The notes beneath the pieces were generated by a model. That model searched no databases, was not told the origin of the DNA, and saw only the letters and a list, made by a program, of their open reading frames with translations. From Diphasiastrum complanatum (Eukaryota; Streptophyta; Lycopodiopsida; Lycopodiales; Lycopodiaceae): a stretch of DNA of 64,000 nucleotides. A program made the position numbers and the translations under genes. The stretch is from the NCBI GenBank assembly GCA_029204225.1, contig CM055092.1:69906252-69970251 (forward strand), read 5' to 3'. Below, piece after piece: positions 22,547 through 34,700 of the stretch. How positions within the stretch are numbered: position 1 is the first letter of the stretch; every line of letters starts with the position of its first letter.

Positions 22547-23100
22547 CTAATGGAATGTGAGCGAATCTGGACACATTTTTCGCATGAGCTTTGACACCAC
22601 TGTTGGGATTTGATAAGCCGAGCCCTGATAAACCAGATTGGGATATCTGTGTGAGACGCTCTGATTCTTTTATTCCTCATGAGCTTATAATGAATTGAAC
22701 TCTCGACTGCAGACATTATTGCTAATTGAGATCTATCCCCTTCCAAGCGCTAGATGCAAGCTGCCTATCTAATATTGATTTTCATGCAATCATTGAAGCG
22801 ATCGCACCTAAGTGCAGAAAAATAGAGTAACAACTGAAAACGCATGAACAATGAACAAGCATAAAGGCATTCAAGATTATACACTTAGCAATAGGTGCTA
22901 AAATAGCATCTGTATTATATCAATGATCTTTGAGAGTTGTTTAGCATACCAAGCAATGCGTTACCGCAAGAGTATCTCTGTCTCTTACGAATTCTAACTC
23001 ATCAAGTGGTGTCGCTTACTAGCAGACTCCAAGATCAAATCAACTCATCTACACGACATTAACCTCTCCATCTCTCTCGTTCATCCTGTATATATTGGAA
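22547..23100 (-). repeat. Copia LTR remnant related to family A, minus strand
   Basis: Read on the minus strand, 23,050-22,910 contains AGTCTGCTAGTAAGC, then a GTAAGAGACAGAG...CTTGCGGTAACGC block that parallels the CTCTCACGCC...CGC box of the LTRs at 780, 3985 and 11,275, then a cattgatata end. It lies on the correct side of the primer site at 22,531-22,546. Confidence 0.5.
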
Positions 23101-23299
23101 CAGAGAAAAAAATGGTTTAAGCTTAATCATGGTTGTTTACAAGAACTAGTTAAGCTCATTCTAATATCTTCCAATTAGCTGTCTCCTTTGTCCGCGGAGT
23201 CTGTGCTTGGTCCTGGTACTTCCTTGATCTTGTCAATGCTTGGATCATGATAGGTGCACAGTTATAGCAGCCATCTTTGCAGTCGCCTTATGATCGTAA

Positions 23300-23720
23300 C
23301 TTTTTCTCTATGGTGCCTTTCAGTCGTGAGCAGTCGTCGATCAACGCACTTCAGTTTTCTTCGTAGGTGACCGCAAGTTTCATCTTGCGGTGTCTTGGCG
23401 ACTTCTCTTCATGAGCTGTGTGGTCTTCACTTCTTGATCGTAAGTGTTGACCACTTGCGGTCTCCTTCGGTTTTCCAAAGTTTTGTAATGGACCGCAGGC
23501 TCTAGTGTTGCGGTTTTGATCACTCTGTTGTCTTGTGGTTTCGGTCTTGAGGTTGCGGTTTGCGGTGCACGTTGCATATTGCGGTTTTCTGCTTGTGCAG
23601 GTTTTCGGTGTATTTTTGCAGGTAAGGCATGTTGGCTCTTTACTTGCATTTTTATAGAAACTTGGTCACAAGCTAGTAGTGCTTTGCGGTTAGAAACTTG
23701 ATGTTTCTTCATTTTGTGTT
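23300..23720 (+). repeat. TTGCGGTT-rich cryptic repeat
   Basis: The words TTGCGGT, GACCGCA and CTTGCGG recur about fifteen times in 400 bp without fixed spacing. The same vocabulary appears at 36,300-36,480 and 41,290-41,400. Both small open frames here follow from the bias and are not genes. Confidence 0.45.
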
Positions 23721-23860
23721 TTTTAAATTCGCGCCAGGCAATGAAAAATCATTTTATTGAGTAATAGTTGCTGCTCATATGTCTTTTTGTCGCTGCCCAC
23801 AGAGCATACTTCTATGGTAAATTGTGTCGAGTTGCTGGATTCATATTCTGATTAGCTACA

Positions 23861-24510
23861 ACTTTTGATTAGTACATCAAAATGTGAAACTGAGTACACC
23901 ATAAGAAAGAGGACACCGAGAGCTTTCCAACGCATACCATATTGTCATAATCCGCCCAGAAACAAGAAAGTTATAGCTGTTAGAAAACTGGGATATCTAA
24001 TCAGAGCGCCCGAGTACATTTGCATGCGTTGGAAAGCTCTTGACATCCTCTTTCATAGTTCTACCTAGAAACAAGAAAGTTATAGATATTAGAAAAATGG
24101 GATATCTAATCAGAGCGTCCGAGTACATCTGATTAGATATCCCATTTTTCTAACATCTATAACTTTCTTGTTTCTGGGTAGAATTATGGCAATATGGTAT
24201 GCGTTGGAAAGTTCTCAGCGTTCTCTTTCTTACGATATACTCAATTTTACATTTCAATGCACCAATCAAAAGTTAAAGCCAATCAAGATTGAGATATCTA
24301 ATTAGCGCGCCCGAGTACATTTGCAACTTTGCAAATGTACTCGGGTGCGCTCATTAGATATCCCATTTTTCTACCAACTATAACTTTCTTGTCTTTGGGC
24401 AGAACTATGACAATATGGTATGCGTTGGAAAGCTCTCGACATCTTCTTTCTTATAGTTACTCAGTTTCAGATTTCGATGTACTAATTAAAATTTATAGCT
24501 AATCATGATG
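23861..24510. repeat. Nested palindrome cluster
   Basis: A unit holding GAGAGCTTTCCAACGCATACC, GAAACAAGAAAGTTATAG and GATATCTAATCAGAGCG occurs forward at 23,861-24,022 and 24,030-24,127 and inverted at 24,128-24,290 and 24,330-24,510. Two hairpins are nearly perfect: 24,059-24,114 with 24,128-24,183 (13-nt loop), and 24,289-24,325 with 24,330-24,365 (4-nt loop). Confidence 0.8.
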
Positions 24511-24524
24511 GTGAATGGCAATAT

Positions 24525-24660
24525 AGGTTAAATGGCGGGCAGCACCGGAAATGCAAAATGTTGCCGGAAAGCCTTCTCTCTCCACGTTATTTCTCTCTAA
24601 AGTCAAAATTGCTTGAAGGGCCCATTTTGAGCCCATATTTTCCCTAATGAATCAAGTTTC
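24525..24660 (+). repeat. Direct repeat, second member
   Basis: This is the partner of 22,195-22,330, sharing the CCCATTTTGAGCCCATATTTTCC core. It directly follows the palindrome cluster. Confidence 0.55.
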
Positions 24661-24817
24661 CCACCAAAATGACTATTTTTTTCAAAAACTTTTTATGGGG
24701 GTCTTTCAACTTAGTGTAACAAGGTAAGGCAATTAAATTGGTTTAGTGCCAAAGGGGGAAATTTTTGCACGATTGCTCGAAGTACAAGTAAAACCAAATG
24801 AACATAAAGTAGAGTCC

Positions 24818-24964
<147 letters not shown>

Positions 24965-25104
24965 TTAAAAGCATTCACATAGTTCCTCTTGTTGAACCTT
25001 TGAAACCTTCGTTCGTAAGCCAACAAGGTAAAATATAGTTGAGAAGTAAAATACTATACAATAAAGCACCATAAAGCAAGACTCATTTCAAGACATCCAG
25101 CTGG

Positions 25105-25760
25105 TACCTGCCACACGCAAGTTAGCATGTGAGGAAGACAGGTGTTGACGCTAAATGTCAGTTGTTATCCATGTACAAAATAAGCTTTGCTACTTAACAA
25201 CTTAGTTAGAATAAAAAATTCATAGTCCAATCTTCCCATTCGCTTGTGGAATTTAGCGATAGGCTAAGCCATCTTTTTACCATATCAGGGCGAAAGCCAT
25301 GCTGATAAGTGTTTGGCGTTAGTCCATATCAATTGATAATCTTTTATAACTAAACATCAACAAGAAGACGCTTGCTCAACAAATACAAATCGTATTCACG
25401 ATTTTTTTTTAGGGTGAGCAAGGATACACGTACAACAGTATTAGGGCAAATCCATGTCATACTAACCCATGGACCCATGAATAGGTCGTGTACTGGTGTC
25501 AAGACCCTTGAGCATATCCATGCTTTCAAGGGTGCTCAAGCCTGATTACTAGTTTTGTTCCTAGTGTAAACTTGAAAAGGCAAGTGTGAAACTTACATAG
25601 TTACTTAAGCTGCAATTAAAAAAAAGGAAAAGTTGTTGGCTTGTATAGTCTCGCTCATTCTGTTAAGGCAAATCCATGCCATACTAACATTGGAGACTAT
25701 AATGACTCTTGCGCAAATTCATGCGTTCCAAGAGTATTTAAGCCAAGAAAACTAGCACAT
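25105..25760 (+). repeat. Dispersed repeat R, left copy
   Basis: It aligns with 37,505-38,200 in the same orientation: GTGAGGAAGACA, CATAGTCCAATCTTCCCAT, TTTAGCGATAGGC-AAGCC, and twice the motif GGCAAATCCATG-CATACT at 225-260 bp spacing inside each copy. The two copies bracket the 25.1-38.2 kb block with the SWIM transposase and methyltransferase-like genes. No TG...CA ends or target duplication could be fixed. Confidence 0.65.
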
Positions 25761-26319
25761 TTATGCGTTTTGGATAAAGTCAATACCAGTCTAAAACATA
25801 CCATGTAAGCAATAAGCAAGTTAAGTCAATAGCAAGGTATTAACACGGAATTGAAGAAAACATCGTTTTAATAACATTTTTGATTTGTCAAGGTAGTGAT
25901 ACTCTTTGCTAGCATAGATAGAAGCTCATACCTGGATAAATGTGGAAGCGTTATCCTGTGAAGATGCCATAATGTATTCGCTATTATCGATTCTTCATGC
26001 ATTACCACAACAATACTTTATAGATGAGCTCATATCATTAAAGCAACACATGAGCTATTTGCAGATCGTTTAAAAAGTCATCAACCATTGCCAATATTAT
26101 CTATCGCGGTATGATAGAAAACATCAATTCATTCGTTTATTCTATAGATGCATAAGGTAGAGGTGTAGTACCCATGATCGGTATCTGCTTCGATCCTAAC
26201 CAATGCTAAGCATTATGTCTCGGTAGTGTAGACTGCAGATTAGGTCAAGAAATACGTTTAAACTCAATGACTCACAATAATAGTGTTCCAGTTTTTCATC
26301 ACACAAGACTCAAAGCTTG
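25761..26319. other. No recognisable gene
   Basis: AT-rich, without coding signature. It may include the 3' untranslated part of the minus-strand transposase gene that ends at about 26,320. Confidence 0.4.
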
Positions 26320-29300
26320 TTAGAGATGTGGTACATTTCTCTCCCTAGATAATACTTGAAATAGCTCAGAAATAGTGAGACGTGGTTGATGCATAACCAT
26401 GTTGTTGTCAATGTCCAACCCCAAAACAACAATGTAGATAAAGTACATATGCTTGCAAGGTGTAAATTTTCCTCTCGTTGTGCCTCTCACAAAATCCTCA
26501 CAAGTGCAGTTTGGAGATTCTTGGATCGTAACCACGTATATGTTTCCATTTGGATTTGTTGCGAAACTCTACACATGAAAAGAAACTTCTCAATTTTTAA
26601 CCTTCACATCCTCCTTAACAATGCATGCCCTCATTTCGATAGCTCTTGCAATTCTCTCCTTTGCAGCAATAGAAATTGAGTGCCTTCTTCAGGTTTTTCC
26701 TTTTTGCGGAGGAGCTGCAAATTCTTCCATGTGTGGGCCTGTTTGTTGCCCATCAAATAAGCATTTAGTTCTAGTTTCATGTTCTTCCATACACTCCAAC
26801 ATGTAGCCACCCTTATTCAGTATGTCTATCTCATCTTGGCTAAGGGATGTTCCAATGCTTACACACCATCTACCTTCATTTTTGGAGGGTGCCATCAATT
26901 TTTTTTTTCAGCTGCCATGTATGAGTGATATCAGTAGGACAGAACCACATATATTGCATTGTTTCACCGCTATTATACTAATGTCTACCAAAAAAACTAG
27001 GAGCAACAATAGTTTATGTTGCTTTCCCTACTGTCAACAAAATACCGCATTTCTTTCTACCATCTAGCATGCCTATACAAGTTATTTTACTGCCACTTGG
27101 TATTCGTCGGATAGCCCACATGGTCTTGTGAATCTCTCCTTCTGCAATAGCACTTGAAAGTTGCATATGTCGTTTGATGATGCGTTCACGTGTCCAATCA
27201 GCCACATGGCATTTTCTGGGAACACTCTTCTCATTGCCACTCAGAGTGCAAGAACCAGAAGACAACAACATCATGCACAAGATTGACAAATGGTTGCTCT
27301 TGCATGGCAGATGCTTTATTGGACGTTACTCTATTGATCAACTTTTCAAGGCTAGGCCCTATTCCTATGTGTTGACCTTTAGTGTAGGAAGCATATCGAG
27401 CACTTTGCATAATGGCGTTGACCAGATGACCCACACATGCATCGTAGAGAGAAAAATTGTGAACGATAGGCCTCGTAGCATGCCAACTACCATGCCGAGA
27501 CTTTGACAAATTCACTGTGGGCATATGGACAATATCATTGTCCTCAACCACCTGTCAATCAATGGATCACAAATTATGATCTCAGAGAAAATTACAAACA
27601 ATGAAATAAAAAGCAAAATCTTGCACACTCTCACCGCATCCATGTATCTTCCCCAATGAGAATATCTTATGTGCCACCAAGATAGCCACGCTTCCAATGC
27701 TGGTATTTGGCTAGAATATGCACCTCTTGATCGCCAGAAGGCCCTCACTATGTTGTACTTTGCATTGGCATTAGTCATGTCCACCACTAGTCTCAAATCC
27801 TCACATAGAGAAATATGTTTACCTCGTTTGTCTTGTATGATGCATTGGTCTGTATGTTTATTCAAACTATCTTTAAAATGAAAAAGACAAGACCGCTCAC
27901 GTCCCTCCATGGGCACATCATCTCCGCTACCATAGATCCTCCTGACAGCTACCCAATTGGCACCTGCTTCGTCTGCCATAAAACCTCTAAATTGTTCTGA
28001 TTCCAAACCATGTTTTTGCATGACAACATTCAGCATTTTCCAGAACTTTACTTGCGCCTTTGTGTCTTCCACCTTCATCTCACAAATAGCTATAGTTTGC
28101 AAGCTTTGTATACTGCACAAGGAAGTTCCAATTCTTAGATAGATAGCAATTGGTTAGAATGATATGAAAAGAAATCGTCCAATGGAATATACAGACCTGG
28201 GATCATAAACATGGCCTGCCATTGTGGTCCAGCCACGTATTCTTTTGACATGATCAAAACATATCCATGAGTGTTCCAACGCACCACCCTTCTACATTTG
28301 TTTGACAATAGTCACGCCTGAAGCCGGCCCAACAGTAGACATCTTGAAGATAAAACATCTTTCATTATCGATATCTGAAACCTGCCCAGGGAACAAGGAT
28401 CCTTGGAAATAGTCATACTGACACTTCTCTTTAAGTTTCAGAATGGAATCCATGTTGGGTTGATTGTTGGTTTTGAAGTCATCTATCCACTTTCTCAACC
28501 TGACATTATCCAGTGAAAGAACCATTCATTAGCACACAACAGAACATTTAGAACGTATGTTAAAAAAAAAATCGATAATGAAAACAATCCAAGTAGATAA
28601 ATTTTTCTTTACCACCTTCTTTGATTCGTCAAGGGTTGTAATTGGTCCAACATAGCTTAAAATTTATTAGCATCCAACATCTCAATTGTAGAGCCATTTT
28701 TAGAGGAGCAGCTGATTCATTATCAACTCCTTTGCAACATCTTTTTCAATTTTCTTTTGTCCAACACCAGGCAATTTAGAAACTTGATCTTCAACCAGAT
28801 TTCTGACAATATTCCGTGTATGCAAACATTCACCTTCAGCCACCTCATGACAATGTGACCCTAAATGAATTGCGAGCCTTGTATATTGAACATCATGTGG
28901 TATAACATAATATATTTTGGCTAGACAAGACCCAACACATGTTGGTCTAAAACTACAATGATAACACAAAAATCCACCATGATGTTTCTGCACAGTACCA
29001 AAAGGACAATGCATGCTCAATCTTCCCTTCCATTTGGTTCTGTTTGCATTTCCAAAAGATTGTAAATTGCTGCACTGTTCTCGCATATGAAAGAGCCTCC
29101 ACAATACGACTTTCGAACATCACCAGCAAAACCAGAAATAGTAGTTGTTACATAACGTACCCAAGGGTGGCCGTCCTTGCTCTATTCCATTCCCTCCATT
29201 GAACTGTGTTTTTCAAAAATGTTTGGCAATTCATAGATGACATCACCATCGTATCTACCCGGAAGCTCATCCACAATGAGAATTTTTTTCACTCCATTAA

Positions 29301-29469
29301 CAAGCTTTCGTAATTTGTTTTTGTTGGGAAGACTATTGATCAAGTCAAATACATGCATTGTGTCTGATTCCTGAGTGGCTGTAATGGGAGGTTTTTGTGC
29401 AACAGGAGAAGGACTTGCATCCCAATGTGGATTGGGAGATGTGTCGTGATCCAAATCCATTATAACCAT
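26320..29469 (-). pseudogene. SWIM-finger MULE-type transposase, decayed
   Basis: Minus strand, in order: N-terminal exon from 29,469 (acidic, no domain) with a TAG at about 29,179. A Cys-rich segment at 29,170-28,700 (YCGGSFICEN; after a frameshift HGGFLCYHCSFRPTCVGSC) resembles the N-terminal zinc region of such transposases. Next is 28,525-28,292. A catalytic-like block at 28,120-27,600 reads FMADEAGANWVAVRRIYG with Asp, then RSCLFHFKDSLNKH, the C...H that in MULE transposases lies between the second Asp and the Glu. Then NLSKSRHGSWHA and LYDACVGHLVNAI at 27,551-27,231. The SWIM finger CTCEDFVRGTTRGKFTPCKH is at 26,535-26,320. The product would cut and move a DNA transposon. Stops and shifts show decay. 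It is transcribed away from the methyltransferase-like gene starting at 31,749. Confidence 0.7.
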
Positions 29470-29699
29470 TGCATCTTGATCTGTGTGATTGGAGGTGCTA
29501 GATTCAAGTTGTGCCGCAGCAATTGCAGTTGGTTATGGTGTTATCATGGTTGTTGTATGTCTTTACATGGAATTGATCATTCTAATCAGGTATGGGAGAG
29601 GACAGCCATTGACAGTTGGGCGCATCCGTGGAGTAGCTTCTGTGGCAGAAGCTCCTTGATGAACTAGTTGCAGGACATTAGAAGATAATATACTCTTCC

Positions 29700-29793
29700 T
29701 GCCTGTGGAGCGCTGGCCAGGGCAAAAAAATTTTGCCCTGGCCAGCGCCCCACAGGCAGATTCTGTGGAGCGCTGACCAGGGCAAATTTTTTT
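29700..29793. repeat. Foldback unit 1 (hairpin plus half-unit)
   Basis: The arms at 29,701-29,727 and 29,731-29,757 are complementary over 27 bases with one mismatch (GCCTGTGG-GCGCTGGCC-AGGGC). A further half-unit follows at 29,761-29,793. The same unit recurs at 30,871 and 31,409. Confidence 0.9.
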
Positions 29794-29969
29794 TGCAATA
29801 GCAGCCCACAAATCATAACGAAAATACAAAGCTTAACGTTAGAAAGGATGATAGATTGCATACCATTTAATGATTGGATCTTGCTCTATTGCTGGCTGAA
29901 TCTTCCTTTCTCTCTTGTTCAGAAGCCCTTGCTCTCTATGCCTTGCTTTGGTTTACATGCCTTTCTATC

Positions 29970-30260
<291 letters not shown>

Positions 30261-30840
30261 TCTTTCTCTCTGTATGTGGAATAACAATTGGATGGAAAAT
30301 GGTAGGAACTGACACTGGGCATGCCAGCTCTAACGGTCGGCATGGCAGACACAAAAAGTTGTGAAATTTAATAGGAAGATATCCCACTGCAAGCAATCAC
30401 TGCCTAAAGATAGCCACTTGTAATGAATGTCACGACATATGTATAGTTGTGAATATATGATAGTGTTATTGAGCTTTTCCAAAAGAAAAAAAAATTACCT
30501 TGAATTCTTCTAGGTTAACTTTTAAGCCTGGAGAGACATGTAGTTCAATGGTCATGGAATATTTACCTCTGAAAAACAATAAAATAGGTGTTTTCTCAAA
30601 TTAGCCAATAATAAATTGTTGGTTTAATTTATGATCCTTAAGTTATCTTTTCCATCAATATATATACATGGAAAAAACCATCCATCGAAAAAATATAGCT
30701 ACAGTGTCAAATCAACCTACTTCTTGCCTCAGATCTCAAATCTTATAAATGTAGATTTGATGGACGTTTCGATGTATGGTAGAACCGCTTCTTGAAATGC
30801 GAGCAGTTTGCAAAGCTTAGAGCTCGATGATCTACATGTT

Positions 30841-30897
30841 GGGCGCTGGCCATTATTAGTATAGATCTGCTTGTGGGGCGCTGGCCAGGGCAAATCT
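30841..30897. repeat. Foldback unit 2 (two half-units)
   Basis: GGGCGCTGGCC at 30,841-30,851 and TTGTGGGGCGCTGGCCAGGG at 30,871-30,890 repeat the arm sequence of units 1 and 3 in direct orientation, without the second arm. Confidence 0.75.
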
Positions 30898-31408
30898 GTG
30901 GTTCGTGTAAGCAATTATTAGAATTAATTCTCCTAGTTAACGTTATCAATTTCAACTCAACATCTTTAACGTACCACTACACACTCTATGAAGTTGAACA
31001 TTTACATGTAAGCATTCCTTGGTGTAGAATTCTCCCTCTTCGGACTATTTTTTCTCTCTTGAGTTTTATTGATCAGCTTCCAAATTCAAGGTTTCATGGC
31101 AACCATAAGGATCATGTTTCGTGACTCAGAATTCTTCTATGAAGGAGAGGATGGAGATAGCACAAGGACTGCGAAGGATGTGATCAATACACATTTTTCG
31201 CTGGCAAATCAGAACTTTTGGGCTTATCATTCAATCTCTCAAATATCTGGCAGCGCTCCTATTTTGATTCCTTGTGGAACATTTGAACATTATGCTACAA
31301 AATGTTTCGTTGTCGAACATAGTCTAAGCAAAAACATTTCTATTAGGGCTGCAACCATTGCCTCTGTCACGGCATCAATAGTGCTTTCAACTCCTTTGGC
31401 ATGTCAGA

Positions 31409-31533
31409 CCTGTGGAGCGCTGGCTAGGGCAAAAAAAATTTGCCCTGCCAGCCCACCTCCATAGCATGCCGGCGTGCTATGGAGGTGGGCTACCAGGGCA
31501 AAATTTTTTGGCCCTGGCTTGCGCCCCACAGGC
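31409..31533. repeat. Foldback unit 3 (125-bp palindrome)
   Basis: The left arm 31,409-31,470 and right arm 31,471-31,533 pair over almost their whole length. The outer part equals unit 1 (CCTGTGGAGCGCTGG). The inner part (CCACCTCCATAGCATGCC / GGCGTGCTATGGAGGTGG) is an additional palindrome with no loop. It ends about 215 bp before the start codon of the methyltransferase-like gene. Confidence 0.9.
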
Positions 31534-31671
31534 AAATCATACTCACACATAACAAGGCCTTGCCTTGAGAGAGTAAAAAAGTATCGGTTTCAGCTTTCAG
31601 AGGTAGTACCTTGACGACCTCTATAGTCCAAACTCTGTTTTTGAACGAGCTCTATAGTCCATCCTAAGATG

Positions 31672-31682
31672 CTATATATAAA
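31672..31682 (+). promoter_or_regulatory. TATA-like box before the methyltransferase-like gene
   Basis: CTATATATAAATA lies about 70 bp upstream of the ATG at 31,749, a usual distance for a plant TATA box plus short leader. There is no experimental support. Confidence 0.4.
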
Positions 31683-31748
31683 TAAAGTACCAATGTTGTA
31701 AATTTTGCAAAATGGTTAAATGTATTCGTTTTGAATTTTGTTTGCAGA

Positions 31749-34700
31749 ATGGTTTTGACAAGGTCCATGTACAGGAGAGTTGAGGCTGAGTCACAACGCT
31801 TTTCAAGTGGTTTAGAAGATATTGAAATGTCTACTGATAGAGTAAACATCCCAGTTGTGGGTTTGGAAGATATCGTGATGGACGAGACACAAGAGGAAGA
31901 GAAGCTATCTACTCAGTTCCGTGTTTTGCAGACAGACTTGCATGAGGATGTAAGCTTGGATTACCCTGAAGATGATGGGAAAAAGAAAAAAGGTAAGTCT
32001 CAATGAGATTTCTGCCATTCCACAGAACTTTCACGTGGAGATGCTTTTGATCAGCATGAAGCATTTGAGGATGGTAAGAAATACTCCTCCTCCAGCTATT
32101 CCTTTGTGTAGAGTTTACATCCATGAGAGTGTTCGTCAGGTTGGACCATTAAAAAAAGTTCTTAAGACTACTTTCAGGATGGACGGTTACCTTGAAGAAA
32201 AGGGAGTCTTTGTGTTGTCTTTGCAAGGAGTAGGTGGCATATCTGTGAAAGTTAATGATGAGATCAAAGCCACATGGGACTCAATATGGACGGAAGTGAA
32301 TGACTCCTTTGAGAGAGAACTTGCCAACAATGAAGATTGGGCTGACCTTTCTGGAAAGATGTTCTTGTGTTGGGACGGGAATCATAGAACAAAGGCGTGG
32401 ATTGAAGAGATTGCTGAGTCATTTCGTTTTGACAGAGGGAAGTATATTTCAGTGAAGGCCACATTTATACATGTTTCACCTTCTGATTCCATGCCATTGT
32501 TGACAATGTTAAATAGAATCAACAAGTAAGCAATGTTATGTAGTTCACTTTTTCGGCTAGCCACATATGTTCCTTGTTTTTTATTCAGTCTGTGTTAAGG
32601 TTGAATTTATTATTATTTGATATTGCCTCGCCATGAATGTGTGTCTAGTTGTAGATTGAATGAGGAAGCAATGGTGAAGATGGAGTTGAAAGATGTGTTG
32701 TTCTCAATGAGAAAATTGGGAGAGACTGACGCATCATATTTTGAAAGTAAGTTCACAACAGAAGAGTTGGCTCAAGTTCAGATTGTTAGAGATCTGGAGA
32801 AGCAAAAGGGGATTTTGCCATGGTACCCACTTACACGCTTTATGTTGGCAAATATTGTGTATAATGTGCATATTGTTTGTTTGAAAATTTCAAGATGCAT
32901 AATGTATTGCTTTTTATGTGTCCAAAATGAGATTCAGCGGGAGGTTGATGAGCTATTGAGTAAGAAGACAGACACATCAACGCAACCAAAATATCAGGCC
33001 GATGTTGAATTGCATATAAGAAAAATATATGGCAATCGAATGAGTAAATTATTAAGTATCGTGGATCCCAAGAATGGAGATCAGTGGTTTAGAATGATAA
33101 CCACAAAAACTTTGGAAGAAAAGGAATTCTTATTGGGTTTGGAAAAATTGAATGCTTTGCGTTTGGCAGATGTTTCTAATGAGACCAGGAGGTGTCAATG
33201 GCTCAAAAATTGCTTGGGAGGAGCTGCGGCTCGAGACCAGTACAATATTCCTATTGGTGACAAGATGTTTTGCATTTGGGTTGCTAGAGAAGTATTCTAT
33301 GAGGCACTCAGACTGGAGGCTTTGAGGATTCTTGAGCTATGTTAGGATGCAGGAGGTAACTCTTTGCCAATGAGGTTTTTTAATATTAGACAAGAGGTTT
33401 TGAAGATTATTGAAACTTGATTTGACAATGTGTTTTTTGTGCATGTTATAGGATCTCTAGAATCTACTACAAACACTTTTACAAAATATTTTACATCTAT
33501 CAGGTTGAGGTTTGGGGATTACCTTTTTGACTCCATATCTTCTGTGATGGAACCTATCCTGACCACCGAGGCAAAGGAAGAGGCGAAGCTAGCAACAAAG
33601 CGTGTGATGTGGAGGTGACATTGAATGTTTTTACATTTGCATGGTACAATTTGTTTATGTGTTTTTTTCTACTGTAATCCAACTTGATGTGTTCAATTGG
33701 ACATATATTTCTTTCATCTTAAAGCAAAGCATGCTGTGGAGGAAATGCCTTAGGTAATGGATATGTGGAATCAAATCTCCATGAAGAAGGAGGTTTCTAT
33801 GTACTCTGCAAAGGCCAATCTCAACAGAAAAAATGGCCTGAGTGAGTGGGAAGTGAAGTTCTGTCCTTGGTGGATAGACTTTAAGGAGGGAGTACCAGCT
33901 GCATGAGAAAGGCATTTGGTTGTGGATGATGATGATGATGCAGTAGCGACAGAGATGGCACTGAGGTCCTTGCTTACTACCTCTCCCGAGAATTCTTAGT
34001 TTGTAGAGAAGAAGAGCAAGAAGAAAGTTGATGATGCTATGCAGCCTATAGACGTATTCACAACAACCTTTTAACTTTGCTCCATCTTCGTGTTTTCTTT
34101 TTGGTTAATTATTGCTTGCTTCCATTTATAATTCAAATGTGTTTTTGTTTCTATGTACAGGATACCATGCCTTACACGCCTGCTAAAAGAAGACATGAGT
34201 ATGAGTACATGAAAGTGGACATGGTAGGTGTTAACACCAAGTTAACATCTACTATTGAGGTCATTGTGGGTGATGTAAACATGGTAAGGGAAGGATTATC
34301 TCATGAGGACAATCTACAAGAATATCAGGCCATGAAATGCTTTATGGAAAGAAATAATTCTTCCAGGATGATTAGGAAAGGTAAGTGCACCACCTACAGT
34401 GCCGACGTCATCATTGTGTCAGGGTACACAGTTGATGGTGTCGTTGGCAGTGGGTCCATGTGGAACAAATGGTCTGATGAGACACTTGAGGCCAGCCTAG
34501 ATATATGCATGGTTGTGTTGAACGACAATGGTTGGATCATCCTTATCAGTCCCCCCACTCATAGATTGCAAGTTGAGATTCAGATCGGCTGACGGAAGTT
34601 GGCTATTCAGAGACATGTTGTGCTGAGAGGAATTGAAAAATTTGAAAGAGGAGAGGATGGCATGAATGTAAGTTGTGATTTTTTCGTTGCAAGTTTTTTC

